NCBI GenBank assembly: GCA_018303645.1
Contig: JAGVXR010000033.1
Location: forward strand, 1 to 11,417
Source: Candidatus Woesearchaeota archaeon
GTDB lineage: Archaea; Nanobdellota; Nanobdellia; Woesearchaeales; GW2011-AR4
Direction of reading: 5' to 3'
Length of the DNA stretch: 11,417 bases
In this document: piece after piece, positions 5,920 through 11,417 of the stretch
How the letters are laid out: each line of letters opens with the position of its first letter
Numbering within the stretch: position 1 is the stretch's first letter
Position numbers and translations under genes: made by a program
Notes under the pieces: model-generated
The model's input: only the letters and a program-made list of their open reading frames with translations
Databases searched by the model: none
What the model was told of the DNA's origin: nothing

Positions 5920-6655
5920 TGCGATAGTGCTTGCGGCAGGTTATGCTACCCGTCTATATCCATTGACAGAGAATACCCCAAAGCCGTTGCTGAATATAGC
6001 TGGAAAGCCTATAATAGAGCATATAATAAAAAAATTAGAGCAAATAAACTTAATAAATAAGATATACGTTGTAACAAATGACAAGTTTGAGCAGCATTTC
6101 AGAAAATGGCTAAGCAATTTTAATGCGGAAAAGCCCATAGAGATAATTAATGACAGGACTAAAAGCAACGAAGGGCGCCTTGGAGCTTTGGGAGATATCC
6201 ATTACACAATAAACCTGAAGAACATCAACAGCGAAATTGTGGTTATTGCAGGCGACAACATCTTTGAGGATTCATTGGCTGATGCAGTGAATTTTTTCAA
6301 AAAAAGAAAATCAAGCGTCATTGTGCTTCATGACGTCAAAGACTTTGAATTAGCCAGGAATTACGGGATCGTGGAAGTCAGCAGCAATATAGTTGTAAAT
6401 TTTGAGGAAAAGCCAACTTCGCCAAAATCAACCTTGGCGTCAACAGGAATATACCTATTCCCAAAAAAAACAATATCCTTAATTAAAAAATACATTGCCC
6501 AGGGCAACAATCCAGATAAAACAGGCAGCTTTATAGAATGGCTGCATAAAAGGGATGTTGTATATTCTTACATAACTGATAAGGGATGGTATGACATAGG
6601 CAGCGTTGAGCAGCTGGAGAAAGCGGATAAAAAGTATGGTAAAACAGCCCGTTGA
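5906..6655 (+). CDS. Sugar-1-phosphate nucleotidyltransferase (RmlA/GlmU-N-like)
   Basis: This 249-residue protein joins a sugar 1-phosphate to an NTP, giving an NDP-sugar and pyrophosphate (family knowledge). Seen: AIVLAAGYATRLYPL with NTPKPLL (nucleotide-binding signature and catalytic lysine, about residues 6-28), IAGKPIIEHII, VVIAGDNIFED (metal-binding Asp), FEEKPTSPKS, STGIYLFPK and GWYDIGSVEQL near the end. The base and sugar specificity cannot be read. The start is GTG 5906 inside the end of the endonuclease gene (14-nt overlap, different frame), as no in-frame ATG lies before the signature motif. It probably acts with the HAD protein in the same operon. Its stop is 3 nt from that of the convergent glycosyltransferase gene. 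Confidence 0.85.
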   Translation: MVKIDAIVLAAGYATRLYPLTENTPKPLLNIAGKPIIEHIIKKLEQINLINKIYVVTNDKFEQHFRKWLSNFNAEKPIEIINDRTKSNEGRLGALGDIHYTINLKNINSEIVVIAGDNIFEDSLADAVNFFKKRKSSVIVLHDVKDFELARNYGIVEVSSNIVVNFEEKPTSPKSTLASTGIYLFPKKTISLIKKYIAQGNNPDKTGSFIEWLHKRDVVYSYITDKGWYDIGSVEQLEKADKKYGKTAR

Positions 6656-6658
6656 TGG

Positions 6659-8395
6659 CTATCCTGTTATATTATACACAAATATGGAGTAGCCTAACCT
6701 GCTTACAGGCTCGTAATTGCGCAGCCAATTGAAGCAGCTTGTGTTCTTAAGAAATCTGTTTTGCAGATTAGTCACGCTTATGGCAACAATACCCTTTCTT
6801 TTTGAACAATCTTCTGTGAAGCTTTCTCTGCAATTCGCAGCATAGGGCTTATAATCCTTATTTACAGGAGAGAAACAGGCAGTTGGCATATAATCATATT
6901 CTATGCCATAATACTTCGGATCTATTCCCCCATGAAAACTGAGATTAATTTTGACTATGCCGTTTACATCTAAATAATTCTTCAGCCTTATTAAATCCTG
7001 CCCAAGGTCTATATTATCCCCGGATAGGTATTTGTATCCTTCTTTGGGCGTTATCAATTCATTAAAATATGCCGTATAATACGGATAAATTGAAATGGAA
7101 GACGCAATATTCCAAACCAGCAATATTGCTATAAAATATCTGAGAAACCCCTTCTCTAAATTAAAATTGGTTATTTTGCTCATGAAAACAAACATAAAAG
7201 GATATATAGTCAGTATATGCCTCAAGTCGTAACTGACTTTATTAAAAATAAACGGCACAAAAAACATAATTATAGGCGCTATTAAAAAAATCTCATTCCT
7301 CAGTTTATTATGCCTTAATTTGTTGAAGAAGATTATGCTCAAAATTATGATTATCAGTGTAGGTATCGGTGTTTTAAGCAGCATAACGCCGAAAAAATAA
7401 TAAAATGGCTTTGATTCAGGCTCAAGTATCTCCCCAAAAAAATATCCGTTGAAGCCCCTAAATGAATGAAATGCAACATCCCCAATCATTGCAAAATAAG
7501 TTGCAGCAGGCAAAGGCACTCTGTCAATTATGAAATATGCAAGTTTTTCAACCTCATTGCTGCTTATCCTATTGGCGATTTCCTCATGAGCCCTTACTGA
7601 GTAATAATCCGGCAATGCATTTGAGATTGTCTGTATTTTAAATCCGTAAGCGGCAAACACAACCAAAAAAGCAATTGAGAATATAAGTGCCATGTCAATT
7701 AACCTCTCGGAAAAAATTCTTTCTATAAAAATTACGCCAAGAATAATGTATACGGGTACAAGATATATGGCTGTCACTTTTGTTATAAAAGCTAACCCAG
7801 TCACAAAACCAACAACTATTAAATTAAAGGCAGTAGCTTTGCTGCAAAATTTCCAAAAATAGTACATAGAAATAAAAGAGAAGCATACGAATGAAAAATC
7901 AGTCAATGCCAGCTTTGCTGTCGCAATTATGTTCGGGCTTATGGAATAAAAAAAGAGTGCGAATAATCCTGCTTTTATGCCGTACAATTCTTTAGCCCAT
8001 TTAAATACATAAAACCCGAGCAAGGCTGACAATAATATTAAGGGAAGCCTTATTATAAAAAGAAGCCAAACAGGATTCTTGGATTTAAATAGCAGCTCCT
8101 TCCCCCTGTCCCAGCAGCTTTCCTTGGCGATAATTTCATTTGGAACATCAGCAAAATACAAAAAAAGGCTGTTAATGTAATATGAAAGAGTCCCATGAGT
8201 TATGCTCCCATCTGTTCTAAAATTGCCCGTCTCAACTATGTATTTGCCCATCCCGATGTAACAGACTTCATCCCATGTTATGGAATCTTTATAAACGCTG
8301 GCAGATATTATAAAAAAATTTATCAAGAGAAGAATGACCACTATAGATTTATATCTTGATAAAATATAATTTGCTATTTTTTTGAAATAAATCAT
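6659..8395 (-). CDS. Polytopic GT-C-type membrane glycosyltransferase (PMT/ArnT-like)
   Basis: This protein of about 578 residues starts with a transmembrane helix (about residues 17-35). A loop with the acidic pair in SITWDEVCYIG (D42-E43) follows, at the place of the catalytic acids of PMT/ArnT/GT39-type enzymes. About ten more hydrophobic segments follow, then a soluble C-terminal domain of about 130 residues with several cysteines that probably faces outside. Family members move a sugar from a polyprenyl-phosphate carrier to a protein, lipid or glycan at the outer face of the membrane. The donor and acceptor here are unknown. ATG 8395 is preferred to the ATG at 8449, because a TATA box (ATATTTATAAAG, 8417-8428 on this strand) lies about 27 bp upstream of 8395 and would otherwise be inside the gene. 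Confidence 0.78.
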   Translation of the reverse strand: MIYFKKIANYILSRYKSIVVILLLINFFIISASVYKDSITWDEVCYIGMGKYIVETGNFRTDGSITHGTLSYYINSLFLYFADVPNEIIAKESCWDRGKELLFKSKNPVWLLFIIRLPLILLSALLGFYVFKWAKELYGIKAGLFALFFYSISPNIIATAKLALTDFSFVCFSFISMYYFWKFCSKATAFNLIVVGFVTGLAFITKVTAIYLVPVYIILGVIFIERIFSERLIDMALIFSIAFLVVFAAYGFKIQTISNALPDYYSVRAHEEIANRISSNEVEKLAYFIIDRVPLPAATYFAMIGDVAFHSFRGFNGYFFGEILEPESKPFYYFFGVMLLKTPIPTLIIIILSIIFFNKLRHNKLRNEIFLIAPIIMFFVPFIFNKVSYDLRHILTIYPFMFVFMSKITNFNLEKGFLRYFIAILLVWNIASSISIYPYYTAYFNELITPKEGYKYLSGDNIDLGQDLIRLKNYLDVNGIVKINLSFHGGIDPKYYGIEYDYMPTACFSPVNKDYKPYAANCRESFTEDCSKRKGIVAISVTNLQNRFLKNTSCFNWLRNYEPVSRLGYSIFVYNITG

Positions 8396-8414
8396 TTCTG
8401 TGCAGAATTGAAAA

Positions 8415-8430
8415 TGCTTTATAAATATAT
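8415..8430 (-). promoter_or_regulatory. TATA box of the glycosyltransferase gene
   Basis: On the minus strand ATATTTATAAAG (8428-8417) is centred about 27 bp upstream of ATG 8395, predicting a leaderless transcript. It lies about 60 bp from the divergent promoter of the dehydrogenase gene. Confidence 0.55.
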
Positions 8431-8478
8431 CGTGGAAAAATCCCTGCAAGCATCCTACTAAAAAATACTTCCTTAGAA

Positions 8479-8491
8479 AATTTTATAAAGC
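8479..8491 (+). promoter_or_regulatory. TATA box of the UDP-HexNAc dehydrogenase gene
   Basis: TTTTATAAAG (8481-8490) is centred about 25 bp upstream of the tandem ATG codons at 8509 and 8512, predicting a leaderless mRNA. Confidence 0.6.
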
Positions 8492-8508
8492 AGCCTTGGT
8501 TATTTTTG

Positions 8509-9795
8509 ATGATGAAAACTGTAACCATAGTGGGCCTTGGCTATGTGGGATTGCCTTTAGCGTGTCTATGCGCAGATAAAGGCTTTAAAGTGTACGGTTT
8601 GGATATTGACCAAACCAAGGTTGATTCAGTCAACAGGCAAATTAGCCCTATTGATGATGATTACATAAGCAATAAGCTGAGGAATCTAAAAAATAAAATA
8701 ATTGCAACAACAAGTGCGAGCGAATGCATTCCTGCTTCTGAAGTCATTGTTGTATGCGTGCCGACCCCTGTTGATAGGAATAATTCACCCGACATAACTG
8801 CTTTGATGGAATCTATCTCCACAATCTCGAAATTTATAAAGCAAAACACTCTTTTAGTTGTTGAGTCAACTATTTACCCTGGAACTATTGAGGAGATTGT
8901 AATTCCAATATTAAAAAAACAAAGATTTGACGCCTGCAAAAACGACGTTTTTGTTGCGCATTGCCCTGAGAGAATAGACCCTGGCAACAAAAAATGGACA
9001 ATTGAGAATCTGCCAAGGGTTGTCGGCGGCATTACAAAAGAGGCAGCAAAAAAAGCTGCTGAGTTTTACAGAGGCATAATCAGCGCTGATATTATTGAGC
9101 TGAGCAGCGTAAAGGCTGCTGAAGCGACAAAAATCATGGAGAATACATTCAGGGATGTTAACATTGCCTTTGTTAATGAGATGGCAAAAAGCTTTGACAA
9201 AGCAGGAATAGATATTCTTGAAGTGATAAAAGGAGCTTCCACAAAGCCATTTGCGTTTATGCCGCATTATCCCGGAGCTGGCGTAGGCGGTCACTGCATC
9301 CCTGTTGACCCGTATTATCTCATTGAGAAGGCAAAGCAGATTGGCTTCAACCATAAATTCCTAAGCCTTGCAAGGGAAATAAACAACAGCATGCCTGATT
9401 ACACAGTTGAATTGCTCGAGGGTGAGTTAAAGAAACTAAAAAAATCAATCAAAGGTGCTAAAGTCGGAGTGCTTGGCTTGGCGTACAAGGCAAATGTTGA
9501 CGACATAAGGGAGAGCCCTGCATTTGAAATCATAAATATTCTAAAAACAAAAGGAGCAGATGTTTTTGTTTTTGACCCTCATGTCAAGAAAGGCATCAAT
9601 GTAAATGGCATCGATGAATTGCTGAATAAAAGCGACTACATTATACTGGCAACAGACCACAATGAATTCAGGAACATGGATATGGAAAAGCTGAAAAAGC
9701 ACAAGATACTGGCTGTTATAGACGGCAGAAACTGCCTTGACAATGAAAAAATCAAGGCAATGGGGATTTTATATCATGGAATTGGAAGGCATTAG
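8509..9795 (+). CDS. UDP-N-acetylhexosamine 6-dehydrogenase (WecC/WbpA group)
   Basis: This 428-residue NAD-dependent enzyme makes a UDP-N-acetyl-hexosaminuronate from UDP-ManNAc or UDP-GlcNAc (family knowledge). Seen: TIVGLGYVGLPLACLCA (NAD-binding), YGLDIDQTKV, VVCVPTPVD, VVESTIYPGTIEE, HCPERIDPGNKKW, SVKAAEATKIMENTFRDVNIA, and the active-site loop GAGVGGHCIPVDPYYL with catalytic Cys263. GHCIPVDPYYL and CPERIDPG separate this group from the UDP-glucose dehydrogenases, including the one earlier in this window. WecC-like and WbpA-like specificity cannot be told apart by eye. ATG 8509 or 8512 is the start; an in-frame TTG at 8506 also exists, but the TATA spacing favours the ATGs. Its TAG stop shares bases with the TAA stop of the convergent epimerase gene. 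Confidence 0.87.
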   Translation: MMKTVTIVGLGYVGLPLACLCADKGFKVYGLDIDQTKVDSVNRQISPIDDDYISNKLRNLKNKIIATTSASECIPASEVIVVCVPTPVDRNNSPDITALMESISTISKFIKQNTLLVVESTIYPGTIEEIVIPILKKQRFDACKNDVFVAHCPERIDPGNKKWTIENLPRVVGGITKEAAKKAAEFYRGIISADIIELSSVKAAEATKIMENTFRDVNIAFVNEMAKSFDKAGIDILEVIKGASTKPFAFMPHYPGAGVGGHCIPVDPYYLIEKAKQIGFNHKFLSLAREINNSMPDYTVELLEGELKKLKKSIKGAKVGVLGLAYKANVDDIRESPAFEIINILKTKGADVFVFDPHVKKGINVNGIDELLNKSDYIILATDHNEFRNMDMEKLKKHKILAVIDGRNCLDNEKIKAMGILYHGIGRH

Positions 9796-10700
9796 CCTTG
9801 CTTTTTCTTCCATTCAAGAATTTTTTTGATGCCTTCAGCAATCCTTGTTTTTGGCTCCCACCCAATGGAGTTTATTTTAGAAATGTCCGGGATGCGGTAA
9901 TCTATCTCGCGCTCCCTTAATCTTGAATCCTTTCCATAGCCAACCTTGACTATTTCTGATTTGCTCCCGGTAACCTCTTTGATTGTATCAGCAAGCTGCA
10001 ATATCGTTGTTGGATGGTTATTGCCGACATTATAGACTTCTCTGCTTTTTCCCCTGTCAACAACTTTAAGGACTCCCCCAATGGCATCCGTTACATAAGT
10101 AAAGCATCGCGTCTGGGACCCGTCGCCGAAAACTCTTATTGGCTCGCCGCGCAGGGCATTATTGAGGAATATGGACACCACAAAATTATCCGATTGCCTT
10201 GGCCCATAAACATTGAAAAACCTGGCTATCTTTATGTTAGCCCCAAACTCCTGATTGTAGGCTTGCGCGTAAATCTCTGCAGCTAGTTTTGATACCCCAT
10301 AAGTGGAGACCGGGCCTTTCACGCTGTCCTCCCGGATTGGAAGTTCTCTTGGATTTCCATAAACTTCTGAAGAAGATGCGTAAACCATATTTTTGACTCC
10401 TGCTTCAACTGCAGACTTAAAGACGTTGACAGAGCCTTCCAGATTTACCCTGATGGTTTCCAAGGGCCTTTTGTCAGTTTGATCAACCCCCAATACTGCT
10501 GCGAGATGGTACACCATATCGCAATCTTTTATAACATCTATAACATCATCCATGATTGACTTTTTAACAAATTCCAGATTCTTATGCTGAATAGCTGGCT
10601 GCTTTAAATCAAGTACCCTGACATCATGCCCCTGCTCCAAAAGAGCCTCAACTAATGACAAGCCAATAAATCCATTACCCCCAGTAACCAATACTTTCAT
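9792..10700 (-). CDS. NAD-dependent sugar epimerase/dehydratase (GalE-like extended SDR)
   Basis: This 302-residue protein has TGGNGFIG (residues 6-13, NAD binding), VYHLAAVLGVDQT, ASSSEVYG (108-115), the catalytic YGVSK (Y134, K138), RFFNVYGPRQ, and VFGDGSQTRCFTYVTDA, which is typical of sugar-nucleotide epimerases and decarboxylases. The family includes UDP-glucose 4-epimerase, UDP-GlcNAc 4-epimerase and UDP-glucuronate epimerase/decarboxylase. Both dehydrogenases nearby could supply substrates, so a uronate-acting enzyme is possible, but specificity cannot be fixed from these motifs. ATG 10700 is directly followed by the glycine-rich motif, and a TATA box lies about 27 bp upstream. It overlaps the end of the dehydrogenase gene by 4 bp (convergent, TTAG). 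Confidence 0.85.
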   Translation of the reverse strand: MKVLVTGGNGFIGLSLVEALLEQGHDVRVLDLKQPAIQHKNLEFVKKSIMDDVIDVIKDCDMVYHLAAVLGVDQTDKRPLETIRVNLEGSVNVFKSAVEAGVKNMVYASSSEVYGNPRELPIREDSVKGPVSTYGVSKLAAEIYAQAYNQEFGANIKIARFFNVYGPRQSDNFVVSIFLNNALRGEPIRVFGDGSQTRCFTYVTDAIGGVLKVVDRGKSREVYNVGNNHPTTILQLADTIKEVTGSKSEIVKVGYGKDSRLREREIDYRIPDISKINSIGWEPKTRIAEGIKKILEWKKKQG

Positions 10701-10721
10701 TTTTAATGAGGTTTCTTATTT

Positions 10722-10733
10722 TATTTATAAAGT
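10722..10733 (-). promoter_or_regulatory. TATA box of the epimerase gene
   Basis: CTTTATAAATAA on the minus strand (10732-10721) is centred about 27 bp upstream of ATG 10700, again predicting a leaderless transcript. A perfect 14-bp palindrome, TTTCAATATTGAAA (10758-10771), lies some 30 bp further upstream and could be an operator. No gene is seen from 10701 to 10850. Confidence 0.55.
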
Positions 10734-10850
10734 TAACCCCCTAGCCAATATGTTTAATTTCAATATTGAAAATAATAAACAATAAAATAATTAAAATTTA
10801 TCATACCAACATAGATTTTTCAGAAAACAGCTTACAAAACGATAAAAACA

Positions 10851-10938
10851 TTAATACTGAACAACCCTTGTCCTTTTCAGGTTAATCCAAGCCCAGATTG
10901 CCAGTTTCATGCCGCCCAGCTTGTGAAATACCTTATTC
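10851..10938 (-). pseudogene. Former C-terminal coding segment of the radical SAM gene, now out of frame
   Basis: If one copy of the 17-bp repeat is removed, the protein continues after FGYNAFY with KNKVFHKLGGMKLAIWAW and then INLKRTRVVQY to a TAA at 10853-10851. This segment is basic and amphipathic with natural codon use, which supports it as the ancestral C-terminus. Part of it (10907-10938) is still translated in the shifted frame. Confidence 0.65.
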
Positions 10939-11417
10939 TTGTAAAATGCATTATATTGTAAAATGCATTATACCCAAAAGAGCCTAATGCCTTTCCGAAC
11001 CTTCTTTTCAAAAATACTTCCATTATCTTGTCCTGGCCTTCCCTAAAAGCCCTTATTCTTTCCTCTCTTGTAAACTCGTCAGTCTCAAAAACAGGCTCTT
11101 CCCCCCAGTAATTCAGGTCATTGAGGTAGTCTTCAGGCTGGTGCAGGAATTTTCCATTCTGCTTGACCCACTCGAACATCTCAGTGCCTGGATAAGGAAT
11201 CATGTTGAAGAACCTCAACTGGTCAGGCGCAATCTCTTCTGCAAACTCAACATCTTTTTTGAATGTGTCATAAGTCTGGTCCGGGCATCCTATTATAAAA
11301 TTAACCTGGCATTCTATCCCCAATTTTTTTGTGTAGGCGACAGAGCTCCTAAGCTGGTCCAAATTCAGATCTTTCTTTAAAATTACAAGCCCATGCTCGT
11401 CAGAAGTTTCCAGTCCA
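10907..11417 (-). CDS. Radical SAM protein, C-terminal part, frameshifted end; start outside window
   Basis: The frame is open to the window edge, so the N-terminus with the CxxxCxxC cluster motif lies beyond it; the apparent TTG start at 11362 is internal. Seen: GLETSDEHGL at the edge, then LNLDQLRSSVAYTKKLGIE, FIIGCPDQTYDTFKKDVEFA and RFFNMIPYPGTEMFEW. These match the later part of the radical SAM barrel in B12-binding/BchE-like proteins. A partner or substrate cannot be named. A 17-bp tandem duplication (10939-10972) shifts the frame after GYNAFY, so the protein ends in NIMHFTRIRYFTSWAA at a TGA. Without the duplication the frame runs on for 29 codons to a TAA at 10851-10853. Confidence 0.78.
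   Translation of the reverse strand, partial: GLETSDEHGLVILKKDLNLDQLRSSVAYTKKLGIECQVNFIIGCPDQTYDTFKKDVEFAEEIAPDQLRFFNMIPYPGTEMFEWVKQNGKFLHQPEDYLNDLNYWGEEPVFETDEFTREERIRAFREGQDKIMEVFLKRRFGKALGSFGYNAFYNIMHFTRIRYFTSWAA
10939..10972. repeat. 17-bp perfect tandem duplication
   Basis: TTGTAAAATGCATTATA occurs at 10939-10955 and again at 10956-10972 with no differences. A unit of 17 bp is not a multiple of three, so it shifts the reading frame of the radical SAM gene. Confidence 0.95.

Noticed and set aside
4876..6655. Intein or intron interrupting a protein gene
   Set aside because: The HAD and nucleotidyltransferase proteins are each complete, and the endonuclease has its own start and stop with no splicing motifs.
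8396..8449. Longer N-terminus for the membrane glycosyltransferase
   Set aside because: It would place the TATA box at 8417-8428 inside the coding region and adds residues without family support.
10758..10771. Palindrome TTTCAATATTGAAA as a defined operator
   Set aside because: Short AT-rich palindromes arise easily by chance in this base composition, and no matching site was noticed elsewhere in the window.
1..11417. tRNA genes or a CRISPR array
   Set aside because: No tRNA-like T-loop and acceptor pairing and no regularly spaced repeats were seen on either strand by eye; a tRNA search program could still find an intron-split gene.

Overview
The window looks like a piece of an archaeal chromosome, most likely from a DPANN-type lineage (Woesearchaeota or a relative; this placement is inference). 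The evidence is an archaeal-type 5S rRNA gene, several genes whose TATA box lies about 26-27 bp upstream of the ATG (leaderless transcripts), an RqcH-type NFACT protein, a ribbon-helix-helix fusion protein and two LAGLIDADG endonuclease genes.

Layout. 1-775: the 3' part of an rqcH-like gene that stops before the expected NFACT-R domain, followed at once by a strong hairpin. 850-1985: a 5S rRNA gene and an insertion. The 5S gene is interrupted in loop B by 27 nt (934-960) that fold with the exon into a bulge-helix-bulge-like structure. Removing them restores the canonical loop-B sequence exactly. Directly after the 5S gene lies an antisense LAGLIDADG homing endonuclease gene (1031-1720), and after that a second copy of the 5S 3' exon (1914-1985; 71 of 72 positions identical). 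The second copy starts at the position that corresponds to the 3' splice junction. I read 934-1913 as one 980-bp mobile insertion made of mini-intron, replacement 3' exon and homing endonuclease gene, which pushed the original 3' exon downstream. This is the most interesting part of the window.

1981-6655: sugar-nucleotide genes. An RHH-nucleotidyltransferase fusion (minus strand) is divergent from UDP-glucose dehydrogenase. A HAD phosphatase/phosphomutase and a second nucleotidyltransferase follow, separated by a second, unrelated LAGLIDADG endonuclease gene. 6659-10700: a polytopic GT-C-type (PMT/ArnT-like) glycosyltransferase, a UDP-HexNAc dehydrogenase of the WecC/WbpA group and a GalE-like NAD-dependent epimerase. 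10851-11417: the 3' part of a radical SAM gene whose C-terminus has been frameshifted by a 17-bp tandem duplication.

The protein genes together suggest synthesis of activated sugars (UDP-glucuronate, UDP-HexNAc-uronate, epimerised sugars, NDP-sugars from sugar-1-phosphates) and their transfer at the membrane to a cell-surface glycan or glycoprotein. The two homing endonuclease genes and the tandem duplication show recent mobile and mutational activity.
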